Below are positions 1 to 6,917 of a DNA stretch of 12,410 nt, one piece after another. The position numbers and the translations under genes are program-made. The notes beneath the pieces are model-generated. The model saw only the letters and a program-made list of their open reading frames with translations. It searched no databases and had not been told where the DNA came from. This DNA is from Candidatus Poribacteria bacterium (GTDB lineage Bacteria > Poribacteria > DTPJ01), in NCBI GenBank assembly GCA_011334435.1, contig DTPJ01000527.1, positions 1-12,410 of the forward strand, written 5' to 3'. Every line of letters begins with the position of its first letter. Position 1 is the first letter of the stretch.

Positions 1-1
1 A

Positions 2-151
2 TTGATGCTTTTGATTGAGAAGATCAGAGGAAAAGCCCTTAGCATAAAAAGACAGATTTTAATTCAGCAGATCGGCATTGGTTTCTTCATTATTCTTTTC
101 CTTTTTGTCACTTATAATGATATTATCCGAATAATAACTAAAACATTTTAA
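2..151 (+). CDS. rseP: Site-2 protease RseP, C-terminal end (partial)
   Basis: This is the last 49 codons of a gene that enters from the left edge and stops with TAA. The peptide reads IEKIRGKALS, then a hydrophobic stretch (GIGFFIILFLFVTYNDI), then a short basic tail. That matches the end of RseP-type intramembrane zinc metalloproteases: an IEKIRGKP-like motif, the last membrane helix and a VTYNDI motif. RseP cleaves membrane-bound anti-sigma factors and leftover signal peptides in the inner membrane. The catalytic HExxH and LDG motifs would lie outside the window and cannot be checked. ispG begins 4 bases after the stop, and rseP-ispG adjacency is common in bacteria, which supports the call. 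Confidence 0.75.
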   Translation: MMLLIEKIRGKALSIKRQILIQQIGIGFFIILFLFVTYNDIIRIITKTF

Positions 152-155
152 CAAA

Positions 156-1208
156 ATGAAAAGACGAAATTCTCGCCAAATAAAAGTGGGTTCTCTGTTG
201 ATAGGTGGAGGTGCCCCAATATCAGTCCAATCCATGACCAATACAGACACTTGCGATGTATCAGCAACTATATCACAAATAAAAAGGCTTCAATCCGCTG
301 GATGTGAATTAGTAAGAGTTGCTGTCCCTAATATAAAGTCCGCATCTGTCATCGGAGAGATAAAGGCGAATATATCAATCCCACTTGTCGCTGATATCCA
401 TTTTGATTATAGGTTAGCTTTGAAAGCCATAGAACAAGGTATAGATAAGCTCAGGATCAATCCCGGCAATATAGGTGATAAAGAAAAGATCAAGATGGTA
501 GTTGAATCAGCGATGAAAAATGGCGTTCCAATAAGGATCGGAGTCAATTCAGGGTCTTTGGAGAAGGATTTATTAGAGAAATACGGACATGCTACACCAG
601 AAGCGATGGTTGAGAGTGCGATGAGGCATGTTAAAATATTAGAAGAATTTGGATTCTACGATATAGTTATATCGTTAAAGGCATCTGATCCGTTGCGGAC
701 AATTGAGACTTATAGGCTCATATCTGATCGGGTTGATTATCCTTTGCATTTAGGCGTAACGGAAGCCGGGACTGTTTTCGCTGGCTCTATAAGGTCTGCT
801 GTTGGGATCGGCGTCCTGCTTTCAGAGGGCATAGGTGATACGATTAGAGTATCGCTCACAGACGATCCTGTTCAAGAAGTGCGCGCTGGATATGAGATAT
901 TGAAATCGCTTGGATTGAGAGAACACGGCGTAACAATCGTTTCTTGTCCTACATGCGGGAGAACGCAGATAGATATTATAAAGATCGCGAGGGAAGTAGA
1001 AGCAAGGCTTTCAGATATAGAAAAGCCGATAAAAGTAGCTGTTATGGGCTGTGTAGTAAACGGTCCAGGAGAGGCAATGGATGCGGATATTGGCATAGCA
1101 GGGGGAAAGGGGTTAGGCTTATTGTTCAAAAAGGGCGAAAAGGTTCGCACTATCCCCGAAGAACAATTGGTCAACGTGCTTGTAGATGAGGTAAGGAAAA
1201 TGATATAA
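156..1208 (+). CDS. ispG: (E)-4-hydroxy-3-methylbut-2-enyl-diphosphate synthase (IspG/GcpE)
   Basis: IspG makes HMBPP from methylerythritol cyclodiphosphate, the next-to-last step of the MEP isoprenoid pathway in the cytosol. It uses a [4Fe-4S] cluster fed by ferredoxin or flavodoxin. The 350-residue protein has the usual bacterial length. It begins with the family's RRxSRxIxVGxxxIGGxxPISVQSM pattern, followed by a TIM barrel that includes PLVADIHFD near residue 77. The cluster ligands are visible as C264-P-T-C267 and C299 in VMGCVVNGPGEA, and E306 of that motif is the likely fourth ligand. There is no insertion of the plant or Chlamydia type. The start lies 4 bases after the rseP stop with no clear Shine-Dalgarno sequence, so translation is probably coupled to rseP. 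Confidence 0.97.
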   Translation: MKRRNSRQIKVGSLLIGGGAPISVQSMTNTDTCDVSATISQIKRLQSAGCELVRVAVPNIKSASVIGEIKANISIPLVADIHFDYRLALKAIEQGIDKLRINPGNIGDKEKIKMVVESAMKNGVPIRIGVNSGSLEKDLLEKYGHATPEAMVESAMRHVKILEEFGFYDIVISLKASDPLRTIETYRLISDRVDYPLHLGVTEAGTVFAGSIRSAVGIGVLLSEGIGDTIRVSLTDDPVQEVRAGYEILKSLGLREHGVTIVSCPTCGRTQIDIIKIAREVEARLSDIEKPIKVAVMGCVVNGPGEAMDADIGIAGGKGLGLLFKKGEKVRTIPEEQLVNVLVDEVRKMI

Positions 1209-1270
1209 ATAAAGACATTTGCTAAGTTTTTATTAGTTTATAACTGCTTAAATACTATTGGGAGGTTATA

Positions 1271-2743
1271 ATGGCATTTTCAATTGCACTGTTATGTATT
1301 TTCCTTTTAGGCATGGTGATAATAGGTATATGGGGGATGCGAAAAACATCTAATATCAATGATTTTTTCCTCGGTGGAAGAACCATAGGTCCTTGGATCT
1401 CAGCGTTAGCTTATGGCACTACGTATTTTTCCGCAGTCCTTTTTATCGGATTTGCTGGGAAATTAGGCTGGGGTTTTGGACTTAATGCCCTATGGATAGC
1501 CTTTGGCAATGCACTTTTTGGATCGCTATTAGCTTGGTTAGTCTTAGGAAAAAGAACCCGCAGTATGACTCAAAACCTCAATGTTATGACCATGCCCGAA
1601 TTTATTCAGGAAAGATTCGGTGCAAAATATCTGAAACTGCTCACAACTATTATAATCTTTATATTTCTCCTCCCATATTCCGCATCCGTGTTTAAGGGAT
1701 TAGGACATCTGTTTGAGGTTAATTTCAACATACCCTATGACTATGCACTTCTGATTATGATCTTGATAACGGGCATTTATCTTATACTTGGCGGATACTT
1801 CGCGATTACATTATCCGATTTTATACAAGGTTTAATAATGATCCTTGGTGCTATAACGATGGTATCAATTTTAGTAGATAAAGCTGGAGGACTATCAACA
1901 GCGATTTCTGCGATCCTGACCAATTATCATCAACATATCCCCCCTGAAAAACAACCAAGCGTGTTAATGTTAATATCACTTGTTATTATGACATCATTTG
2001 GGACGTGGGGAATGCCACAGATGGTTCAAAAGTTTTATGCCATAAAAGATGTAAATGTTATCAAAAAAGCGGCTATTGTTACGACAATATTTGCGATTAT
2101 CATAACTTTTTCTGCCTATTTTACAGGCTCTATGACGCATATTTTCTTTGAAAAACCTATACTTAATGAGTCAGGATCACCAGATTTTGATAAGTTTATC
2201 CCTGAACTTTTGACAACACAACTTCCTTCAATACTTATGGCTCTTATACTCTTATTGGTTTTATCTGCGTCTATGTCCACGCTTTCCTCATTAGTCCTCG
2301 TTTCTGCGTCATCAATAGCAATAGATATGTATAAAGGGCATATAAATCCAGATGTGTCACCGAAAAATTCTTTAAGAGTTATGAGAATTTTAAGCGGAAT
2401 TTTTGTCATAATCTCCTATTTCATCGCAAAATACAAGATCGCTATAATAGTTACGCTTATGTCTCTTTCATGGGGAGCAATTGCTGGTTCTTTTATGGCG
2501 GTATATCTATATGGGCTTTATTGGAAAAGGGCAACCCGAATTTCTGCTTGGTTCGGCATATTAAGTGGGTTGTCAGTTGTCATAATATCTTTCGCTATAC
2601 TTGGTCTTAACGGTTATGATAAAAATGCCCCTATTATCGCATGTTTGGCAATGATTGTGCCGTTTTTTGTTATCCCAATAGTTAGTCTATTTACGAAACC
2701 TCCGATACAGGAAATTATTGATAGAGCATTCAAAAATGAATAG
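1271..2743 (+). CDS. Sodium:solute symporter family transporter (SSS/SLC5)
   Basis: This is a 490-residue, highly hydrophobic inner-membrane protein with about 13 predicted helices, the usual fold and length for SSS transporters (LeuT-like, Na+-driven uptake of sugars, amino acids or organic acids). Family marks are FFLGGRTIGPWISALAYG near residues 32-49, the helix-8 segment LSASMSTLSS at 331-340, whose Ser/Thr pair (S336, T337) corresponds to the Na2 site in PutP- and vSGLT-type proteins, and the late YGLYWKRATRISAWFGILSG loop-helix at 414-433. A strong GGGAGG site sits just before the ATG. The substrate cannot be read from the sequence. The two genes downstream, an exported beta-propeller and a sugar-isomerase-like TIM barrel, suggest a carbohydrate-like solute, but that is inference. 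Confidence 0.9.
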   Translation: MAFSIALLCIFLLGMVIIGIWGMRKTSNINDFFLGGRTIGPWISALAYGTTYFSAVLFIGFAGKLGWGFGLNALWIAFGNALFGSLLAWLVLGKRTRSMTQNLNVMTMPEFIQERFGAKYLKLLTTIIIFIFLLPYSASVFKGLGHLFEVNFNIPYDYALLIMILITGIYLILGGYFAITLSDFIQGLIMILGAITMVSILVDKAGGLSTAISAILTNYHQHIPPEKQPSVLMLISLVIMTSFGTWGMPQMVQKFYAIKDVNVIKKAAIVTTIFAIIITFSAYFTGSMTHIFFEKPILNESGSPDFDKFIPELLTTQLPSILMALILLLVLSASMSTLSSLVLVSASSIAIDMYKGHINPDVSPKNSLRVMRILSGIFVIISYFIAKYKIAIIVTLMSLSWGAIAGSFMAVYLYGLYWKRATRISAWFGILSGLSVVIISFAILGLNGYDKNAPIIACLAMIVPFFVIPIVSLFTKPPIQEIIDRAFKNE

Positions 2744-2758
2744 CTAATGAAATATAAT
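2729..2758 (+). promoter_or_regulatory. Candidate sigma-70-type promoter for the PQQ-propeller gene
   Basis: TTCAAA (2729-2734) and a perfect TATAAT (2753-2758) are separated by 18 bases, ending about 90 bases before the start at 2847. The -35 box lies inside the last codons of the symporter gene. The match is only 4 of 6 in the -35 box and the region is AT-rich, so this may be chance. If real, the propeller gene can be transcribed apart from the symporter. Confidence 0.3.
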
Positions 2759-2846
2759 AATCAAAACTAATGTTAAGAATGTAGAATCTTTCTGATATTA
2801 GCTTTGTAAATATTAGTCTTGTAAACCTGTATAGTGGAGGAATTAG

Positions 2847-4097
2847 ATGTTATTTCAAAGAAACTTAAAGATGCTTATGCTGTCTGCTTTTTTTATGGCT
2901 ATAATGGCTTTCAATGTCATATCCGCAGATTACCCACAATGGCGAGGCATAAATCGCAACGGTATATCCGAAGAAAAGGGATTGTTAAAGTCGTGGCAAG
3001 AAGGCGGACCAACTCTTTTATGGTCTGCAACAGGCATTGGGGCTGGTTTTTCATCACCATCTATATCCAAAGGTGTTATTTACGTCACAGGAAGAAAAGA
3101 TAATAAAGAATTTCTTTCCGCACTTGATCTAAAAGGCAATATCAAATGGACGACAGAATACGGCAATGCTTTTACTGATTCATATCCAGATGCTCGTTCT
3201 ACGCCGACAGTTGATGGTGACGCTATCTACGTTATCAGTGGAAGAGGCGAAGTTGTATGTTTTGATCTATCGGGCAAGATAAGATGGTCTGTTGATGCAC
3301 TCAAAAAATTTGAAGGCAAATATGGCAGTTGGGGAACTGCAGAGTCTCCATTAGTTGTGGATGACAAGGTCATTTACACTCCTTGTGGTCGGAAAACTAC
3401 AATGGTAGCATTAAACAAAAAAACTGGTGAAACCGTATGGATGACTGAAAGCCTTAACGACCAAAGCGGTTACGTTGGACCTATCCTTGCAAATATAGGG
3501 AAGAAAAAGCAGATTATAACTGTCACTGGAAGTTATGTGATCGGTGTTGATGCAGAAAACGGTCACATAGATTGGAAAGTCTCAAATAAAGATATTTCTT
3601 CACCGACAGATATTAATTGTGTTTCGCCAATTTTTCATAATGGGAGCGTCTTTGTCACAAGCGGATATAATGATGCAGGGGCGTTGATAAAAATATCTGA
3701 TGATGGAATGCAGGCGACTGTTGCATGGGTCAATCCTGATCTTGATGTCCATCACGGAGGAGTTGTCCTTGTTGATGGATATATATATGGTGCTAATTGG
3801 ATAAATAACGGTCAAGGAAATTGGGTCTGTCTTGATTGGAACAGCGGAAAAACCATGTATGAAACAAAATGGCGTAATAAAGGGTCTATCATTTCTGCTG
3901 ATGGTATGTTATACTGTTATGAAGAAAATGGTATGTTGGGATTAGTAAAGGCATCACCAGAAGGCTTTAATGTTGTCAGTTCATTTAAAATCACGCAAGG
4001 CAGTGGTCCGCATTGGGCACATCCTGTAATTAGCGACGGAGTGCTTTATATGCGTCATGGCGACGTTTTAATGGCTTATGATATTAAAGCTAAATAA
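2847..4097 (+). CDS. Exported PQQ-like beta-propeller repeat protein (BamB-like fold)
   Basis: This 416-residue protein has a Sec signal peptide: basic start (R5, K8), hydrophobic core at about 9-24, and likely cleavage after A27 (ISA|DYP). The mature part opens with YPQWRGxNRNGISEEKGLLKSW, typical of large propeller proteins in Planctomycetes-like bacteria. Repeated blades follow, with motifs such as SSPSISKGVIYVTG, STPTVDGDAIYVISG, ESPLVVDDKVIYT and ALNKKTGETVWMTE. This is the PQQ-like (WD40-related) repeat seen in BamB and quinoprotein dehydrogenases. I see no clear quinoprotein catalytic site, so a binding or scaffold role in the periplasm is likelier than an enzyme. The start is set by GTGGAGG 6 bases before the ATG. 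The following TIM-barrel gene begins 14 bases after the stop, so the two are probably one operon. Confidence 0.85.
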   Translation: MLFQRNLKMLMLSAFFMAIMAFNVISADYPQWRGINRNGISEEKGLLKSWQEGGPTLLWSATGIGAGFSSPSISKGVIYVTGRKDNKEFLSALDLKGNIKWTTEYGNAFTDSYPDARSTPTVDGDAIYVISGRGEVVCFDLSGKIRWSVDALKKFEGKYGSWGTAESPLVVDDKVIYTPCGRKTTMVALNKKTGETVWMTESLNDQSGYVGPILANIGKKKQIITVTGSYVIGVDAENGHIDWKVSNKDISSPTDINCVSPIFHNGSVFVTSGYNDAGALIKISDDGMQATVAWVNPDLDVHHGGVVLVDGYIYGANWINNGQGNWVCLDWNSGKTMYETKWRNKGSIISADGMLYCYEENGMLGLVKASPEGFNVVSSFKITQGSGPHWAHPVISDGVLYMRHGDVLMAYDIKAK

Positions 4098-4111
4098 AAA
4101 GGAGACTGTAT

Positions 4112-4909
4112 ATGGCTATCAAATACCGTTTTGCATGTCATCTGATAACATGGGGCAATGAACCGAGACAAGACCCGGAGAAAGTCCTTAGTGAAGTCGC
4201 TTCTGCTGGATATGAAGGCGTTGAAGGTTTGCCAATAAAATCAGCAGAGCATCTCGTTGAAATGGCTGTGCTTGCATCAAAATACAATCTTCACATTGTA
4301 AACGCTGGCGGAGGATCAGCAGAAACAAGCATAAACTATAACATCACATTAGGCAATAAGGCTTCCGAAGTGCCAGCGTGCAGTAGGAGCAATTTTGGCG
4401 GTACTGATCCATCTGACGATGATTTTCGCAGGGCAGGTGAATCACTTAAAGACTACATAGCTTATGCAAAAGAACATAATATAAAGCCATTTCATCATGC
4501 CCACCTTTGGACTATGATTGAGACAGTAGAAGACGCTGAAAAAATGCTTAAATATGCACCGGGTCTTTATCTGCTTTTTGATACTGGTCATTTGACCGCT
4601 GCTGGTTCAAACGCTCTTGAGGTTTTTGACAAACTCGGAGATAAAATAGCCCACGTCCATCTAAAAGATTTTGTCGCTAACGATCCGAAAACATGGAATC
4701 ACCGCAAAAGCAAATGGGGAGAAGAAGGCAGATTTGAAGAACTTGGCAAAGGAAATATGGGATTGGACGTTAAAGCTATATTGAAAGGATTAGAGGATAT
4801 TGGCTATGATGGTTGGGTTTCTGTTGAACAGGATCAGGCTACGCATCATTCACCAGCGGAAACCGCAAAAGTCAATATGGAATATATAAAAAGCCTGCTA
4901 AACTTTTAG
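4112..4909 (+). CDS. Sugar phosphate isomerase/epimerase-like TIM-barrel protein (IolE/AP endonuclease 2 superfamily)
   Basis: This 265-residue cytosolic protein belongs to the xylose-isomerase-like TIM-barrel superfamily, which includes inosose dehydratase IolE, sugar epimerases and endonuclease IV. The usual divalent-metal ligands can be placed: E137 in HHAHLWTMIET (128-138), D157 in LLFDTGH, H183 in HVHLKD and E239 in GWVSVEQD. The barrel strands run in order from FACHLITWG (7-15) through GYEGVEGL (33-40). AAGGAGA 7-12 bases before the ATG supports the start. The superfamily is broad, so substrate and exact reaction are open; keto-sugar or inositol-type epimerisation or dehydration are the common cases. 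The position just after an exported propeller and a symporter, with a Gfo/Idh oxidoreductase elsewhere in the window, fits catabolism of unusual sugars or cyclitols. Confidence 0.85.
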   Translation: MAIKYRFACHLITWGNEPRQDPEKVLSEVASAGYEGVEGLPIKSAEHLVEMAVLASKYNLHIVNAGGGSAETSINYNITLGNKASEVPACSRSNFGGTDPSDDDFRRAGESLKDYIAYAKEHNIKPFHHAHLWTMIETVEDAEKMLKYAPGLYLLFDTGHLTAAGSNALEVFDKLGDKIAHVHLKDFVANDPKTWNHRKSKWGEEGRFEELGKGNMGLDVKAILKGLEDIGYDGWVSVEQDQATHHSPAETAKVNMEYIKSLLNF

Positions 4910-4946
4910 CTTAAATAGTCTGTGAATTGCAAGCGGACAAAACACA

Positions 4947-5549
4947 ATGAGATTGTGGAAAGAATTTTATAAAGGCATAATCAATCAAAACCCTATTCTC
5001 AGACTTGTTTTGGGAACATGCCCTACACTTGCAGTTACAACGAGCGCAATAAACGGTCTTGCAATGGGGGTAGCAGTTACTTTTGTCCTGCTTGGATCAA
5101 ATATAGTTGTATCACTTATCAGAAAAGCTGTGCCAGACAAAGTCCGAATACCTGTTTTCATTGTAGTTATCGCTTCGTTTGTTACTGCTGTTGATCTTTT
5201 TATGGCAGGATTCTTTTATGAACTACATAAGGTGCTTGGCATATTTATCCCTCTCATTGTTGTCAATTGCATTATTTTAGCTCGGGCAGAATCTTTTGCC
5301 TCAAAGAATAATGTCTTATACTCCATTTTTGACGCTTTGGGAATGGGAATAGGTTATATGTGTGCACTTATTGTGATGGGAAGTATACGTGAGTTTTTTG
5401 GCAATGGAACGGTGTTTGGGATAGATGTATTGCAACGTTTTGGCTATCAGAATCTTCTCATAATGATCTTACCTCCGGGGGCGTTTATTGTGCTTGGCTT
5501 AATGATCGGATTACTTAACCTTGTTTCATTAAAAATGGCACATAAATAA
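4947..5549 (+). CDS. rnfE: Electron transport complex subunit RnfE (RsxE)
   Basis: RnfE is a six-helix inner-membrane subunit of the Rnf complex, which couples ferredoxin and NAD+ redox chemistry to H+ or Na+ movement; in the RsxABCDGE role it reduces SoxR. The 200-residue protein has the full family pattern: NPILRLVLGTCPTLAVTT, GLAMGVAVTFVLLGSN, PDKVRIPVFIVVIA, GIFIPLIVVNCIILARAE, then DALGMGIGY. C25 and C108 are the cysteines that hold the iron-sulfur centre at the RnfA/RnfE (NqrD/NqrE) interface in solved complexes. The CPTLAVTT and PDKVRIP forms favour RnfE over NqrD. No rnfA, B, C, D or G lies beside it, which is unusual. The ribosome site is weak, but a TGA just upstream in frame excludes a much earlier start. 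Confidence 0.93.
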   Translation: MRLWKEFYKGIINQNPILRLVLGTCPTLAVTTSAINGLAMGVAVTFVLLGSNIVVSLIRKAVPDKVRIPVFIVVIASFVTAVDLFMAGFFYELHKVLGIFIPLIVVNCIILARAESFASKNNVLYSIFDALGMGIGYMCALIVMGSIREFFGNGTVFGIDVLQRFGYQNLLIMILPPGAFIVLGLMIGLLNLVSLKMAHK

Positions 5550-5557
5550 GATAGGCG

Positions 5558-6259
5558 ATGTCTCATTCTGACAAATTTATAAAATTTAAGAGATATGTAA
5601 GCCAAAACAGGTTTTTAAGCAAGATAAGCAGTTGTCCATACAGGTCGCCGATCTGGGATAAAAGGGTTGCTGAAATTATAAAAAATCTTGGATCCGAAGC
5701 TAATGTCCTTGATCTTGGCTCTGGAATTCGTCGTCGGGCAAAACATATAATAAACCTTGAAATAGATGTGTTGCCAAACGTTGATATAGTTGCAGATGGT
5801 CATAATTTGCCTTTCAAAGATGCGGTATTTGATGCAGTTATAATTGAAGCAGTGCTTGAACATGTTAAAGATCCAAAAAGAATTATATCAGAAGTTAAAC
5901 GTATTCTTCGCCCTTCTGGTTATATATGCGTCGCAATTCCTTTTATGCAAGGTTATCATGCTTCCCCAACAGATTATCAGAGATATACAATTGATGGGTT
6001 AAATGAATTGCTTTCGGATTTTGAAATGGTTGAATGTGGCTCGTGTGTAGGACCAACAAGCGCATTGCATTGGATCTTCAGAGAATATGTAGGGATATTG
6101 TTTTCATTTGGCAATATTTGGCTTTATAAGATCATATCGCTGTTTATTGGATGGCTGACGTTTCCTTTTGTTTATCTTGATTATATTTTATTGAATTATA
6201 AAAATTCGCACAATATCGCTTCTGCTATATATTTTATAGGTAAAAATCACACTTTTTAA
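5558..6259 (+). CDS. Class I SAM-dependent methyltransferase (Methyltransf_11 type)
   Basis: This 233-residue protein has a standard Rossmann methyltransferase core. Motif I is VLDLGSG at 50-56, the second strand with its acidic residue is LEIDV (67-71), DGHNLPF sits at 80-86, FDAVIIEAVLEHVKDP at 91-106 and the post-motif ILRPSGYICVAIPF at 116-129. The first 35 residues form a basic lead-in. The C-terminal part (about 176-212) is strongly hydrophobic and may bind a membrane or a lipid-linked substrate. The acceptor cannot be named; relatives act on quinones, lipids, glycans and small metabolites. The gene starts 8 bases after the rnfE stop, implying coupled expression. There is no obvious Shine-Dalgarno sequence beyond a weak AGGCG. 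Confidence 0.85.
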   Translation: MSHSDKFIKFKRYVSQNRFLSKISSCPYRSPIWDKRVAEIIKNLGSEANVLDLGSGIRRRAKHIINLEIDVLPNVDIVADGHNLPFKDAVFDAVIIEAVLEHVKDPKRIISEVKRILRPSGYICVAIPFMQGYHASPTDYQRYTIDGLNELLSDFEMVECGSCVGPTSALHWIFREYVGILFSFGNIWLYKIISLFIGWLTFPFVYLDYILLNYKNSHNIASAIYFIGKNHTF

Positions 6260-6356
6260 AACTGTGTGGCGGATGACAAAAAATATACAAGATTCGTCCC
6301 TGTTGCTTGTAACGTAGCACTTTTTACAGTGCCTTAAAATAAGGGAGGATATTTAT

Positions 6357-6881
6357 ATGGGAATTGCAGGAAAAAAGGTCGCGATCTTAATTGCCGATGA
6401 CTATGAAGATTTAGAGATGTGGTATCCTTATTATCGTATGAAAGAGGCGGAGGCGGAAGTCCATGTCATCGGAAACGTATTGAGTGCTGATAAGCTTAAA
6501 GGCAGACGAGGTTATATGGCAGATGTGCAATTTAGGACAGATGTATTAGACCCGTCTCAATATGATGCAATCATAATTCCGGGCGGATGGTCATCGGATC
6601 GCCTCAGTTGGTGTTCTGTAACATTAGATTTCATAAAGAGAGCTTATGAGTTAAACAAAATTATCGCATCTATATCACAAGGAGTATGGGTTTTATCATC
6701 TGCTGGGATACTGAAAGACAAAAATGTAACTTCCGCAATTAGTATAAGAGAAAATATCAAAATCGGAGGGGCAAATTGGACAGATACCGATGTCGTTCGT
6801 GATGGGAACATAATAACATCTCGCTCTACCTCTGATTTGCCATCATTTTGCCAAGAGATAGTAAAAGCATTATCTGAGTGA
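6357..6881 (+). CDS. DJ-1/PfpI family protein lacking the nucleophilic cysteine
   Basis: The 174-residue length and the whole pattern match the PfpI/YhbO branch of the DJ-1 superfamily: VAILIADDYEDLEMWYPYYRM with the conserved glutamate E17, GRRGYMADV, the PGGWSSDRL turn at 75-83, an elbow strand at 102-109, then AGILKDKNVTSAISIRENIKIGGANWTDTDVVRDGNIITSRSTSDLPSFC. Active members carry an Ala-x-Ile-Cys-His-Gly nucleophile elbow. Here it reads ASISQG (104-109), so Cys is Ser107 and His is Gln108. A cysteine-dependent peptidase, glyoxalase or deglycase role is therefore doubtful; a binding role or altered chemistry is more likely. Two other cysteines (86, 165) are not at the elbow. A strong GGGAGG lies 8 bases before the ATG. 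The gene converges with dnaK. Confidence 0.9.
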   Translation: MGIAGKKVAILIADDYEDLEMWYPYYRMKEAEAEVHVIGNVLSADKLKGRRGYMADVQFRTDVLDPSQYDAIIIPGGWSSDRLSWCSVTLDFIKRAYELNKIIASISQGVWVLSSAGILKDKNVTSAISIRENIKIGGANWTDTDVVRDGNIITSRSTSDLPSFCQEIVKALSE

Positions 6882-6902
6882 TTGACCAAAAAAGCCAATC
6901 AC
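6878..6902 (-). terminator. Hairpin between convergent DJ-1 gene and dnaK, possible terminator
   Basis: GTGATTG (6878-6884) and CAATCAC (6896-6902) form a perfect 7-bp stem. In the minus-strand RNA, which is the dnaK transcript, three further inner pairs are possible (G-U, C-G, U-G), leaving a five-U loop. In the plus-strand RNA two of those three become mismatches, so the structure suits dnaK better. It begins 15 bases past the dnaK stop. No run of U follows the stem in the dnaK direction, so a classic intrinsic terminator is not proven; 3'-end protection is an alternative. The stem includes the stop codon of the DJ-1 gene. Confidence 0.4.
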
Positions 6903-6917
6903 CAGATTTATGTTTAA

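Noticed and set aside
2834..3103. Overlapping 89-codon frame at the start of the propeller gene
   Set aside because: It starts inside the ribosome site of the real gene and its sequence is a frame-shifted copy of the propeller codons.
6317..6332. Hairpin GCACT-loop-AGTGC before the DJ-1 gene as a terminator or riboswitch
   Set aside because: Only 5 pairs, no T-run after it, and no riboswitch-like architecture around it.
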